Of a stretch of DNA of 64,000 nucleotides, positions 20,066-31,440 are shown piece by piece (position 1 is the first letter of the stretch; each line of letters opens with the position of its first letter). The notes below the pieces were generated by a model, which ran no database searches, had not been told where the DNA came from, and saw only the letters and a program-made list of their open reading frames with translations. The DNA is from Microglena sp. YARC (Eukaryota; Chlorophyta; Chlorophyceae; Chlamydomonadales; Chlamydomonadaceae): NCBI GenBank assembly GCA_022414725.1, contig CM039463.1, positions 22,267,511 to 22,331,510 on the forward strand, written 5' to 3'. Position numbers and translations under genes: made by a program.

Positions 20066-20824
20066 TTAGGAGGTGAAGAACTCCAGAAGGTGGAGAACTC
20101 CAGAGTGGGCATGTACGATGGAAGCTTGTAGGCAGATTCCCCACTGCAGAGTTACTCTGTTGGTAGTGGATACCATGGGGTAAGACTGGACCATATGCTG
20201 AAGCCTTCTGGTGTGGTTGATGAGAGGTGCACACACAGTTGAGGGGTCTGAATGCATGTGGTTGATGACTGGGGAAGGAGCATGGTTGTTGAGGTGCTGT
20301 AGGGTTGTGGCAAACCTGGATCTCTGGTCACCTGAGTTGTTGAAGAACTGTACAGTGGGAATTTTGGGATCAAGTTCCCCCTGGGGAAGTCCTTCCTCAC
20401 CATCAGTTGAGCTAGCTTGGAGGATCCACTCATCAAAGCTAAGAGCGTTGTCCAGATCACAGGGTCTGAGGGAGCCAGTCCCATCAGTTGGTCCATCATA
20501 CCCCTCATAGACAGTTCTGAACTGGTCTCTGAGGAGGTCCATCTCTATTCTGGCTTGGGCTGGTGTGAGGTTGTTAAGCTCATCATAGGGTACACGAGGC
20601 AAACGGGGAACAAAGGCTGGCAGGACAAACTCAGTGTCACCATGATCTGATCTGATCTGGGACGGGGTCTGATGTGGGACAAGGTCTGGCAGGTCATCTA
20701 ACTCACTGACACTCTCATCTGGGGCTGAGGTAGGGCCTGGGGCAGGCCCTGGCAGAGTCTCTGGAACAGGGGTAGGAGTGAGGAGTGCATCACCATTAGG
20801 CAGTTGGTGATCATCATGATGCAC
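20066..20824 (-). CDS. Unrecognised 252-codon frame downstream of copia-like gag-protease
   Basis: Open on - for 252 codons. The first third is Pro/Asp/Glu-rich; the middle has a plausible globular segment with LTPAQARIEMDLLRDQF, YEGYDG and SFDEWILQ. I know no family with these. It occupies the place where integrase would be expected in a copia element, so it may be a replacement sequence, a divergent gag-like domain, or just an open relic. No intron signal was needed. Confidence 0.35.
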   Translation of the reverse strand: MHHDDHQLPNGDALLTPTPVPETLPGPAPGPTSAPDESVSELDDLPDLVPHQTPSQIRSDHGDTEFVLPAFVPRLPRVPYDELNNLTPAQARIEMDLLRDQFRTVYEGYDGPTDGTGSLRPCDLDNALSFDEWILQASSTDGEEGLPQGELDPKIPTVQFFNNSGDQRSRFATTLQHLNNHAPSPVINHMHSDPSTVCAPLINHTRRLQHMVQSYPMVSTTNRVTLQWGICLQASIVHAHSGVLHLLEFFTS

Positions 20825-20964
20825 ACAGGTGGGGTTGATACCTTGGCAGGTTGCCAGTGCTCTTGTCCATCTGGTGTGTGCTTGGTAGCCCAGAGGGTTA
20901 CTTCAGAGGGGGCACTGGTGGGATCAGAGGAAAGGTTTGGAGAGAGTGAAGGGGACTGTAGACG

Positions 20965-21585
20965 TTAGTGAGGTACAAGCCATGCTTTTTGTGGCACGTG
21001 AGGATCTGCTTGGTACCAGACTTCTGGGGGATGGAGAATGTTGCAGCAGTCTCTGACAGGGTCACTTGGAGACCAGGAGAGGCTTTGGTGGCTGCGTGGA
21101 CACTGAGAATGTTGCCTTTTTTCTTGGGAGGTGCTAGAAGCACGTCGTTCAGTGACCCTCCATGGCCCCTGAGGTAGGCCTTGCCCATCTGGTGGCAGAT
21201 GATAGGAGGAGCTCCCTGATCTGCCAGCTGGAGTTGGGGTGACAGGCTGGGGGAGATCCTGAACATGTTGCAAGTTGTTGGGGTTACTAGTGACATGGGC
21301 AGTGGCAGCAGAATCTAGAATCCATTTCTTCTGCAGATCTGATTGGAAGGTCAAGTAGGATGTGGGGCCTGGCAGGTCCTGGAATTGGCACTCATCATCA
21401 GAGTCAGAGTCTGTGTCAAGGGCTGGCATGTCATCTTCTAGAGTGCAAGCATCATCTGTACTCATTTGAGCAAAGAAAGCAAAGTCATCCAACTGGTCAG
21501 GGGGGCAAAAATTCACAGACTTGCCTCTGGTGTCATCAGCGTATCTCATGGGCTGATTGCTGTTAGTCTGAAGTGACAGGGACAT
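20965..21585 (-). pseudogene. Copia-type protease region of element 3
   Basis: The frame carries KKWILDSAATAHVTSNPNNL, the copia aspartic-protease site with DSA-A in place of the usual DSGAT or DTGAT. The glycine after D-S is therefore changed to alanine, which would be expected to damage the active site. A linker rich in Asp/Ser precedes it. After about 100 residues the sequence no longer looks like a copia product, and the frame probably shifts. Confidence 0.6.
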
Positions 21586-22230
21586 AAAGTTGTGCTGCTC
21601 GTTGTCACTCTCTGAGCATGAGGACTCAGATGTGGAGCGGTCCCCATCTGCAACGTGGGCATGACGTCCGTTTCTGTCTCTCTGGTGACGTTTGGAGCGG
21701 GTCTTGGCACCAGATCTCTTGGTTGGTGACTTAGAACTGGACTGGTCACTCCTCTTGGTAGACTCTCTCTTGCTGTCCTCACGTCCGCCTCTTGGTGGGG
21801 ATCAAGGCCCATGGGTAGCAGAAGTGGAGGCAACAGGTCTGTGGGTGAGGTCCGTCTCAGCACTGGGGCACTCAAGGAAGCTGTGACTGTACCCACCACA
21901 GTTCCAGCAGGTCATTGATGAGTCCTGGCGAGGCCTCCTGTAGGCTGCGGCAGTCAGGTTGATGTCCTCTCTATGAACAGAAGCAGAAGGCATGTCCATC
22001 ACTTGAGTGAATTGGGTCAACTGGTGGGAGAGAGAGTTGAAATCAGGGCAAACAGAGTTGTGGAATGAATTTTTGAATCCATCGAACTCAGATCTGGTTT
22101 TAAGACTTGGACCACAATCTTATGGAAAGTGGGAATGGATGTGGTGGGGACTCCATTGATGACTGGGCATTAGGAGTACAGCTCTTGGGACCTGGAGAGA
22201 TACGTGGTCAGTGGTTCAGTTAGATCCATT
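21546..22230 (-). pseudogene. Gag C-terminal part with CCHC zinc knuckle, element 3
   Basis: In the frame ending at 21802, CWNCGGYSHSFLEC fits CX2CX4HX4C exactly, the RNA-binding knuckle of copia gag. Upstream (22030-22230) a gag-like segment is interrupted by at least two stops, and downstream the reading passes to another frame (21899-21546, Arg/Pro-rich). Confidence 0.65.
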
Positions 22231-22849
22231 TTTTGGCCAAAGACGGGCCATGTAAGGTTACTTTGTTGCTGATGGAATTTCAGCATATTTAATTCATGCA
22301 ATTATCAATTGCTATAAACTAGAAGGTCCATAAGTGGGGCCTAATATGGCTTGCATATAGGCTCATATAATGAGGCATGCCCTTCTTGATGGCGATCAAG
22401 TGTGCAAAGTCTGGCAGAGACAAACTGATATGAACTCACAAGTGCATTGTGATGAAGTAAAATAGTATGCCTTGCCGTAATTCCATTTGGAGATAGCACT
22501 AAAAAAAGCAATGCTGAAATATAAATATCAGCCATCACCCAAATTCATACAATTTCATACATATGCAGCTCAGTGTGAGCCTTTGTATCTGTGCGTCAGG
22601 TTTTTAGTCAATAGGCGTCCCCACCTAGCTTTGTGGATTTGTGTTTTTTGCCACCATTTGATGTCGATGGATTGCCAGAAGCGATTACTAGCTTGAGAGA
22701 GGAGGATGGGGTTACCTTGCTCCCACATAGAGGAGTAGATTCCCGTTGGTCTGCCTGGTGTGCAAGTGGGTGGGGAGATTAGCCTTGATACCCTTGGTGA
22801 GATTGTTTGCCGGGTGCCGGGGGGGCTGGTCTCGTTGATATATTTGGGG

Positions 22850-23345
22850 GTCTGGACGGATGGTCAGTGCACATTTATGTGGGCGTGTTCCCCTGTTTTA
22901 ACTGGTCTGATAATATTGTTACAAGTTGTCGCTTCTTTGGCGAGCGTGTCTGCTGCATCATTCCCTGCGAAACCTGAGTTATATCGGACCTTAAGGAAGT
23001 GTGTGGTAGCAGCAGCGTTGTGTCTTCGGATAATGTGGATGGCTATGTATTGCAGGAGGTCCCGGTGCTTGTTCTCCCGGGTCCGGCTGGGATGGTAAAT
23101 GTGCAGGTTAATAAGCTGCAGGGAGCATTAGCTGTCAGAGTAGATGGTGAGGTCCTTATGTATTTTGGTGTCGGTGAGTGCTTGTTGAATTGCCACAAGT
23201 TAAGCGCAATTGATGTCTGCATGGATGCCCTGTCCGCCAGAGTCTGTGCGGAGGCAACGTGCGGCGCCCCCTAGGCACAGGTTGGCATGTTTGTCTATGA
23301 TGGCACTTCCATCTGTGTATATATCGAGGCCTAGTGCTTGCAGGA
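22850..23345 (-). pseudogene. LINE RNase H domain (broken)
   Basis: LGLDIYTDGSAI gives the first catalytic Asp of RNase HI. Past a frame break, a second segment carries YTDS/YSDS-like and then AGNDAADTLAKEA, the C-terminal GN..AD.LAK.A motif with its metal-binding Asp. At least one stop lies between and another shortly after. Confidence 0.7.
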
Positions 23346-23989
23346 TGGCATGTGTACATGGGAGCATGGGGGGTGTTATGGGTCTGGGGTCTATCTGCAT
23401 GGGTGTGGGTTGATGTGCCCAGGTTGTAAGGAGGATGCTAAGTGCCTTGGGCAGGTGGGTGGAAGGAATACCCAATTGGGGGGTGGGGGCTGGTCGGGGG
23501 ATGGAAGTGGCCCCCAGATCTCTCATGGCTTTGGCCTAGGTTGTGGGTGAGTTGTGGAGGTACTTGGCCTGGCCAGCTGGATTTTAGATGGCAACGAGTT
23601 TGTATGTTCCACTGTGCCTCTTGGCTGGGATGAGTTTGCCCCCCGTCCAGATTAGGGAGAGGGTGAAGGGTTTGACATTGGGGGGCAGAGTGGCGAATTC
23701 CATAACCCATGGGTGATTTAGGAGGGTGTTTTGGGCATAGGTGGCTTTGTGTGGGACAGAGAGGATGGTGCACGTAGGGATATCAAGGATGTTAGCTTGC
23801 ATGGAACAGCCTAGTGCCCATCTAACAGCCTTGTGGGCCTCTTGAGGGTTCTGACTGGTGAGGTGTGTGTTTCCCCCGTAGCAAGGTTGAGTGTAGTAGT
23901 GGGGTCCTAGCCCAAACAGCTGGCCAAGAAAGGTAGGGGTGTTTCCCATGGGGAGGTGGGGACTCATTAGGAGGGGTGATGTGTCCAGG

Positions 23990-25960
23990 TCAGTTGTAAA
24001 ACCCAGGGTGGCCATAGCTTGATGTATGATAGGGGAGATATTGGAGATGGTAGTTTCTTCGTGCTGTGATAGGAGAGCGGCTACTTCTACAGCAAAGGTT
24101 CCTGTGATATAGAGGGTCCAGAGGTGGGGAGAGTGTGCCCTGGTGGTATGGCATCTGTGGTGGAGGAGGGGGAGTTGGGGGAGGGGTATGTGGCAGGCAC
24201 ACTGGCCTGTAGGTGAGGTGACATAGGCGGTGTCCCCGTTGTTGAGCTGGGGGGGGAGGTGTTGGTACGTGGCATTCAGGGAACCAGCCTGTATGTGGTA
24301 TTTGCCGGGGGGTGGATATCCCAGTCTGGTTGGTGGTCTGTGGTCTTAATAATGAGGTGTTCCCTGAGTTGGCTGTACCATTTGGCATCGAACTCTCTTC
24401 CCTCAGCTCACTGTCCTTGTTGCAGGAGGTTAGTGAGGTGGAGGTCTTGTCTGGGGTGTGGGAGTGTGTGTGTGTGTGTGGGTGTGTGGGTGGGGGGTGG
24501 TGGGGGGAGGGGGGCTGTGGGGGTATGTTTGGTGTTGTAGGCCTTGATGAGTTCCTGAAATCCGGTAGGACCAACCATCAGGGTGATTTGTTCTTCTATG
24601 AGATGGACAGGGGACCAGGTGACCACAATGGAGGTGGCAGAGGAGTACCTGTACCTGTACCTGAGTGCACGGGGAGGCCAGCAGATATGTAGCAAAGAAG
24701 ATGGTGGCAGAGAACGGTACATGGGGCTTTCTGGACCCTCCAATATCTGTGATGGGGGGTTTCTGAGGATTATGTGGCCTTCCTCTTTTTGGCTCTGAAG
24801 CCGAGCAGGTGGGTCAGGCTATGTTGGTTGCCATACAGGAGGTGGAGGAACTTGGATTGGCTGGGGTGGGCGGAGTAAGAGGGTCTTGAGTAGAGACAGC
24901 ATGTGCCAGGGCGTCGAGGGAGCTGTTCATACGGATGGTGTGGTGTTTGTAGTAGGAAGCGTAAGTGCATTTGTGAGTGTAATTCATGATGAATTGCATT
25001 CTGGCTATCCAGGCCATCTTGGGGTCAGTGCTCCAGGCTTGAGCGTACATGGTGGGATGGAGATAGGACTCTCTGGCCCATCACATGTGTGCATTGAAGG
25101 CAGGGACATCCTCGGTAGTATGCATGGGGGGCTGTGTTGTGGGTGGGGTAGGGTTGCCAGGGTTGGGGCTCAAGGGTCGGGGTGGGTGGGGGGCGGTATC
25201 CCAGTTGTTAAGGTGGTGTCTGATGGTATAGGTGGGGAACTTGATAATGTGCCGTTGGGGGATGCGTAGGTAGATGGAGAGGGTCCTGGATGCCAAGGGT
25301 AGGGGGCTGTGGCAGGAGCAGGGTTGAGGTGGGCTTCCATAGGGGGGTGGAAAACAGAGATGTAGGCTGAGTCTGTTGATAGCAATTTTATGCCTGGTGA
25401 AGAATCTTTTGCCTTAGGTGTGCGAGAGTGTATTGGAGGAGATGATTGTGGTCCCATCAGGGTTCACACTGTCGGCTAGGGAAGTAATGCCCAGGGGGAT
25501 GCGTTGTTTTTAGAAGATTGGGGGGAATGGTGTGTTGGGGAATGTCAGAGAGGGAGTCATTAAAAGGGGTTGTGTAGGTTGTCATCCTCCATGTGTATTT
25601 GGATGGGGGCTCTTTTGAGGATGTGCATTTGCCTGGCCAGGGTAAAGTTTTGAAGTGTGTGGCTGGGGAGGGTAAGAGGGTCCATACCCTGGAGCATAGC
25701 AGCTTCTTTGTGGAGGAGGGCTGCAGTGAGCTTGCCTAGTTTCCCTGTGTCCTTGAAGGACCTAGTAAAGTAGGCTGCGGAGATTTGAGCATAGTCCACC
25801 ACAGGAGGGAATGCCCAGTCCTGCCTGTTCCAAGGGTAGACAGACACTAGCAAAGGGAAAGGAGGATTGAAGGTCACAGCATTTTTTATCCAGGTTCCAT
25901 ATGGCCTTGTATAAGATGCCTATATCTGAATAGCTGTAGGGTGCTACTCTCATAGGGTAG
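23990..25960 (-). pseudogene. LINE region between RT and RNase H, partly low complexity
   Basis: Several overlapping frames. 25953-25560 keeps LINE-like sequence (LPLEQAGLGIPSCGGLC resembling the GLG.P segment after the RT thumb). The part 24000-25000 encodes Pro/His/Thr runs from a (GT)n/(GGGT)n-rich + strand and is too degraded to assign. Confidence 0.45.
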
Positions 25961-26079
25961 GTGATGGCAGGTTTAATACACGTAGTGATGAGTCTGGGTA
26001 AATGGAGAGGGGTGGCGCCTTTGGGCTTGGCAGTGGGATTTGGTGTCCTTTACGATGTATGAGGGCCAAGGCATGTTAC

Positions 26080-27011
26080 TCAACGCAATTGATGTCTCCA
26101 AATTAGGTTCAGGCGAATGGGCACCCATACATACTTGTACATTTCATTGGGGGGTACATAGGTGCCCCCTGTGTCGTTAATGAGGGTGTTGTGGAGAAGT
26201 TTGGTTAGGGCATTGGAGTTGGTTGGGTACTTGGGGTGGGAGCCATGCAATATGCCAGTGATCATGCATTTGCCCCAGTTCCAAGAGGAATCCCAGACTT
26301 GACCCTGAATTGTTGTACTGTAAGGCATCGTACCTTGAGGTTGTCCGCTGTGATGGTGACCACACTGGTGTCATCAGCATATCCTACACTTCCTGTTGTA
26401 TCTTGCTCAGTATTGGATATTGAGGTTGTGCTTTGCTTGTATCCTCTGCCCCCGGCTTGGAGCCATCTGGGGAGAGGTTCAATGCAGACGATGAAGAGTA
26501 GGGGGGACAGGGTGTCACCTTGGATGGTGCTTCTTGTGATTTTAATGGGTTTGCCTTGGGTGTTGTTGAGGTACATGTGGGTGGTAGCCCCATTGTAAAT
26601 TTATTTTACTGTTTCAATGATATCTGGGATTCCAAGCTCATACATAGTTTTGAGCAGCTTGTCATGGTACACCACATTGAAGGCAGGGGAGGAGTCAAAG
26701 TAGGCAGCAAACAGATCTCGTTTGGAGTGGGCCGCATCCTCAATGTTATGTAGGAGGTAGGTGAGCTGCCTGTGGGTGCTTCTGTTCTTTCTGAATCCCT
26801 CTTGAGAGTTACAGAGGCCTTGGTATTGGTCCAAGTATTTGGAGATCACTGTTGTAACAATGTTAGTCCACAGTTTACCCATGGTGTTGTTGAGACCAAT
26901 ACGTATGTAGTGGTTGGCTTGGGTGGGGTCTCTTTTCTTGCACATCATGTTGGTGTTGGAGGTATTCCAGCAGATGGTGGTGTTGCCGGTGATCCAAATA
27001 AGCCCACACAT
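26080..27011 (-). pseudogene. LINE reverse transcriptase
   Basis: Frame 27011-26601 contains SQEGFRKNRSTHRQLTYLLH and AAYFDSSPAFNVVYHDKLL, the fingers/palm region with the first catalytic Asp (usually F.D...AFD). Frame 26576-26262 contains STIQGDTLSPLLFIVCIEPL and GYADDT, the second and third blocks with the catalytic YADD. 26380-26080 continues into the palm and thumb. The join between frames needs at least one frameshift, so it is inactive. Confidence 0.8.
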
Positions 27012-27433
27012 TTTACGTATGGTGTGGTGCTAGGAATAGGGGAGGCAGGATAGGAGTTCATTGGGGATGCCATCAGGGTCGGCCTGTTTGCTTTTCGATA
27101 TGTGTTGGATGCATGTCTGGTAATTCGAGAACTCCATGAGGCAGGGTGGGGTTGGAGTGTTGGTGGGTTTGAGCCTTGGTTTCTAGGGAGAAAGTGCAAC
27201 GGGAGGCCCAGGAAAGGGGGGCGGTCTTTCTGTCTTGGGATAGGTATTTTCTGGTCCAAGTGTGGTGAGGGGGGCCATCATGTGTCCCATGTGCTCTCCC
27301 ATGTGAAGGAAGTCATAAGTGGACGTTTTATGTTGGCCAGTGGTGGGGTCTTGTAAGGTCTGGGTAGATGTAGGATTTTCAGAGGTTCTGAAGATGTTTC
27401 TGTGGGCTTATTTAGGTTTGTTGGATAGTTGGT

Positions 27434-27911
27434 TCATGAAGGCTGCTCTGCCAGTGGTGGTAGCTGTTTGTCTGCTGTTTGTGATAATTCTTCATAGGGC
27501 TGGGAGGGCCTCATCGAGGGATATATTGATTGCTGCCAGGAGGTAGGTGTGGTCGGAGGCAAGCTGGAAATGGACGTGGGTGTTGGGGTGTTTATGGAAG
27601 GTCTCCATGAGTGTAGAATGGGCGTTGGGATAGGAGTTGTTGTCTGTGAATAGGAGTGTCCTGCACGTTTTGAGATGTTGAATATGGGAGTTGAGATTGG
27701 ATTGGGCTTTCTTCTTCTTTCTGTCAAGGAAGTTGCCTGGGGTTTGGTTCCTGGTAGGGCAGGCGTCAAACATAGCGGTGAGGGCCATCCCAACAGGCTC
27801 CATGATCTGGTTGCTGAGGTGGTCTAGTCCTTCTGCAATCAAGGAGAGTGTGTTTGACATGGTGGAGGTGTGATGGGAGGGAATTGTTTCCCATGAGAGT
27901 GGTTTTCCCAC
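27434..27911 (-). pseudogene. LINE linker upstream of the RT
   Basis: Open frame with basic FLDRKKKKAQSNLNSHIQHL. The position fits the region between endonuclease and RT in LINE ORF2. No catalytic residues are visible. Confidence 0.4.
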
Positions 27912-27935
27912 CAGTCCTTAATGTTTGTCCTGTGT

Positions 27936-28200
27936 GGCCGGGTATTACAGGTAATACTCAAAAATTGATAAGGGAAAAGGGGTATAAAAGGCTCATATCT
28001 TCCTCAAATTGCTTGGTTTTTTACAGCATCAACTTAAAGAGTAGTAGAACACATATGTGTTGTCTAAGAAGCTATAGTGGTACATCCACATGTTTGAATT
28101 TCGATTTGAAAATTGTCTGTTTTCCGAAAAATCAAATTCAAAATTAAGACATCTTTAAATGATTAGATACCTGATCTATAAGTCTCAGACTCTCAGAATC
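27936..28200. other. No gene seen
   Basis: AT-rich flank of the LINE, beginning near the palindromic word GTATTACAGGTAATAC at about 27943. Confidence 0.5.
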
Positions 28201-28367
28201 CCTTGGGGACATGGTTAAGAAGTTGTCCCCACAATCCGGTCAAGTTAAGACTACTGCCTCTTCCTCTTCAAAGGAGAGAGTCCAAAGTTATCTCTTGCCT
28301 GCGCGGACATGGTGTGCTTGCAGAAACAGGCACCATTATTTGGGGAGCAAATAGACTCCCCACAATA

Positions 28368-28720
28368 ACATGGCACCCACCTGCATGGGCACCCACCTAC
28401 ATGCATATGTGCATGTGTGTTTGTGGGTGGTTGGTGTGTATGTTTCAAATACCCACCTGCATGGACACCCACCTACATGTATGTGTGTGTTTGTGGGAAG
28501 TTGGTGGTGTCAATGTGTCACACACACACGCATGGACACACACCTACTTGCATGTGTGTATGTGTGTGCACTTGCATGTGTATGTGTGTGAATGTGTTAG
28601 GACGCATGATGTCCATGAATGCAAGTGTGTCTGTGTTGGTGTGATTGTGTGTGCATGTGTGTGTGTGTGCACGTGTATATGTGTTTGTGTGTGTGCGTCC
28701 ATAAAGGGAGGTGCATCTGT
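28368..28720 (+). repeat. ACCCACCTGCATGG minisatellite and GTGT repeat
   Basis: Three or four units of CACCTGCATGGACACCCACC + TACATGCATGTGTGTTTGTGGG, then a long degenerate GT tract. All frames stay open, so no coding claim is made. Confidence 0.8.
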
Positions 28721-28989
28721 TTCCCCCTCTCATTAATGAGCTTAGCTATGTCAGACACATCTTTCTTGGGTAAGAAATTGAGTAAGAACTAAGGAAAGAG
28801 AGAACCTCAACCCTAGGCACATCTGTGGAGCACTGGCTTGGCCAACATCCAAGAGCTCGACATGCCTCAGCCTCCCAGGTCCTGGCTCAGAGTACCCAGC
28901 AGCTATCCTTTGGCAAGCTGACACTTGGACCTCATGACAGTCGTCTTCAGAAATCCTGCTCGTCTCAACTACTTCGTCCTCCTCCTCTG

Positions 28990-30150
28990 AAGCACCGCTG
29001 GATAACTCATTATTCAATATATGGCTGGCGCTGAATCCCTCCTTTTCGACCTGGAAGCTCGCCGGGACAAGACTCTTTAGCCCATATTGGACCTCGCCCC
29101 CGATATTGAGCGTTACGATGAAGCTGCAGCCTTTCCCACGCTTCTTTATGACGCCAGGAAACGTCACAGCGCTATCAGGTCGATGCTATGGGTGTGGCTG
29201 ATGAACCATCTTGCATAGCTTTGTGCACAGCGTCGGCAAGAACCTCACACATATTTCCAGGTTGACACATGTTGGCTCAAACCAGGGGAGTGTTCGTTAC
29301 ATAAATCGGGAAATCACTGCCGAGACTGGACAGCAGCACAGCCTGCCGACCATCAAATTTTTTAACACGGAAGCATAAGGGTTTTTAAGGCACCCCCTCA
29401 AACCTAAAAACAAACTAGGTCAAGTCCAAAAAAGGAAACAAACTAGAGGCGGAAAGAAGAGCGGAAAGGGGAGCGTGAAGGAGAGGGATGCCGAGGCAGG
29501 CAATCCAGAGCAACAACCCCAACAAACACAAGAGAAGAGGGCTGAGCCAAAAGAGCAAAAGACTAATCAAGGGCACGCGCTATGAGCACCTTAATATGCA
29601 GCGATAATGCCCCTAACAGAAAAAAGCGCAAGTCAACCCAGCACAAGCATCGAGCAGAGACGACAGACCTATGCGATACTTAACGATCTCTTCATATTCT
29701 TCAAATCGTCACATTTTGCAGGAGGTAGCATCCTCTACGAAAAGTTGATGGATGCCGATCGATTTTGTAAAAGTATAGGATGTATCTCCATAGGTGCCTA
29801 AGTCCGAAAACGCCCTAAGTCGATACAAGAATATGATACAGAGCCGTACATTACCCAAACTGCTCGGAATCGAATTCTGTCTGGCTCATATTATTCGCGA
29901 AGGTGTCAGCTATGCGCGCAGCTACTTTTCGTCCGCGTTTGCAGCTGGTCGCGAGCAGCCTTGTTCGGCAGGCCGGTGGCAGTACATCAGATGTGCGATA
30001 ATTAGTGATACAAATCCACTTCGCGTCATATACGAGGCCGCGCGAGCTATTCTGAAGAAAGGTAACTCGGGAAGAAAGGCTTATCGAACCCCTATTACAA
30101 GGTCGGAGGCTGCGCTTCAGCCTTGGCCAAGGAATCTACTGAAATAGCTG
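28990..30150 (+). pseudogene. Unrecognised coding relic
   Basis: Several consecutive + frames look protein-like but are separated by stops: about 29022-29210 (MAGAESLLFDLEARRDKTL, stop, then DLAPDIERYDEAAAFPTLLY), a Lys/Glu/Gln-rich stretch at 29440-29580, 29607-29801 (SILYEKLMDADRFCKSIG) and 29794-30147 (LLGIEFCLAHIIREGVSYAR, ending in a stop). Base use is less biased than around it. I do not recognise the family. A capsid- or gag-like protein of a retroelement is one possibility, but no catalytic motif supports it. Confidence 0.3.
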
Positions 30151-30905
30151 TACATCTTAAGATTTCACCTCCCAGTGGCCTACCACACCATGGCCCAGGA
30201 TTAGGGTGTGTTTTCAATTATCTACTCCAAAACAAAAACTGAGTTCAGAAGTGGATGTTTGAAGACAAATAAAAAAAAGTTTGTTTTTTGAATTTATTTT
30301 CAAAAATATTTGAAAGTTTTGAATTTTGAATTTTCAAAAAAATTGAAAAAGTTGTTCTCTACGGTACATCTCAAGAGAGAGCAAACCTGAGGCCCAAAAC
30401 TATTCAATTGAGGCTGTGCAGCTCTGACCTAGACTTTGGACACCCACGAAATGTAAATAATCAGTGTTTTTGGGGTCCGTACTCAACTGTACTGCCTGTG
30501 TACTGCCTCCCAAGACCTTCTGCAATAACTACTGGCAGGGAAAGACGTTACACACCATTTGTACCCAGTGTTCTTTTTAAATGGCTTGTTTCGGTTGCGA
30601 TAGGCTCCGTATCACTTCATGCGTAAAACCCGTATCGACTTAGGGAACCCCATAGTAACAAAATAGCATGTTTCACATGACCTGGTTCCCACCATTTGAG
30701 AAAACCCAAATTCGAGTATTTATATGTTGAACTGACGTGGTTGGGCAACTTATTAGCAAACAACTTTTTTGTTTTGACTTCAGGGCATAGGCTCAATCCA
30801 TCTGTATCACTCAGGGTCTGACTTAGGCACCTATGGAGATATATGACATAATTATTTGCGATTTATTGAGCACTTTTTCAGATTTTTCTAAGCACTTTTT
30901 TTAGG
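30150..30905. other. No gene seen; AT-rich block
   Basis: Contains TTTTGAATTTTGAATTTTCA-type AT repeats at 30270-30350 and otherwise nothing recognised. Confidence 0.5.
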
Positions 30906-30908
30906 GGA

Positions 30909-30939
30909 GGGGGGGGGGGGGGGGGGGGGGTCAGCCCTC
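30909..30939 (-). repeat. GGGCTGACC + poly-C repeat, copy 3 (inverted)
   Basis: On + it reads poly-G then TCAGCCCTCATTTGTTTTG. Confidence 0.8.
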
Positions 30940-31059
30940 ATTTGTTTTGCTAATATTTTACTCAGACCTCCAAATGACATTGTGAGACCTCCTTTAAGTA
31001 GGCCTTGGTAAGGGTAGTCTATTGGCACTACTTTGGACCTCGTGCAATAAGTATTTACC

Positions 31060-31200
31060 CCCCCCCCCCCACCCCCCACCCCCAGCCCAGCCCAGCCCCC
31101 CACCCCCCTCCCACTTCTCCCAAGCCCAGCCCAGTCCCCCCACACACCCCACACACCCTCCCACCCCACACCCCACACAACCCAAACACAAAACCAGCAG
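31060..31200 (+). repeat. CCCA/CCCCA-rich tract
   Basis: Poly-C followed by CCCAGCCCAG and CACACCCCAC units. It could serve as a long pyrimidine-rich stretch before the zinc-finger exon. Confidence 0.85.
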
Positions 31201-31400
31201 AGCCAGGCCCCCTGTACCAAGGATGGAGCACCCCACTCAAGTGCCCCAGGTGTGCTAAGTACATCTGGAAGTACAACATGGCTGCCCACTGGAAGGGGAA
31301 GCATGGTAGAGAGGTGGGGCCAACTGGTCTGTGGGAGCTACAGGCCAAGGAGTTAGAGTTCATGGGGAAGCTTGTCAAGCAATTGAAGACAGCCATATAG
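31200..31400 (+). CDS. C2H2-type zinc-finger exon (3' end of a gene)
   Basis: After CCAGCAG at about 31193-31199 the frame reads to a TAG at 31398-31400. It contains LKCPRCAKYIWKYNMAAHWK followed by GKH, giving CX2C-X11-HX4H, a plausible zinc-binding finger, and then a helical tail (KELEFMGKLVKQLKTAI). The product is probably nuclear and nucleic-acid-binding. Upstream exons were not found; the same frame continues into a Pro-rich low-complexity sequence, which I think is intronic. It could also belong to a transposon protein. Confidence 0.45.
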   Translation, partial: EPGPLYQGWSTPLKCPRCAKYIWKYNMAAHWKGKHGREVGPTGLWELQAKELEFMGKLVKQLKTAI

Positions 31401-31440
31401 ACCTAGAGTGGCAGTGACCAGGCAGACCGCAAGGGGCAGT

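Larger units (their letters stand above)
19410..22250 (-). mobile_element. Decayed Ty1/copia relic, gag and protease only (element 3)
   Basis: On the - strand, a gag C-terminus with a zinc knuckle, a copia protease motif and an unrecognised third frame follow one another. There is no integrase or reverse transcriptase and I found no LTR pair. The left end shares the words GCCCCCATAATTTGGG and GAAGCTGCAG with the UTR-like parts of elements 1 and 2, which supports a common family. Probably an internally deleted or truncated element. Confidence 0.6.
22560..27935 (-). mobile_element. 5'-truncated LINE (non-LTR retrotransposon) with RT and RNase H
   Basis: Order on the - strand: a linker region (27911-27434), reverse transcriptase (27011-26080), thumb/C-terminal region (25960-25170), a Pro/His/Thr-rich region (25050-23990) and an RNase H domain (about 23340-22850). 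RNase H after the RT places it among I-, R1-, Dualen- or plant-L1-like groups. An apurinic endonuclease domain is not visible, so the 5' end is probably missing, which is the usual fate of LINEs. Several frameshifts and stops make it inactive. The element is very T/G-rich on + (C/A-rich on its sense strand). Ends are approximate and no target duplication was found. Confidence 0.75.
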
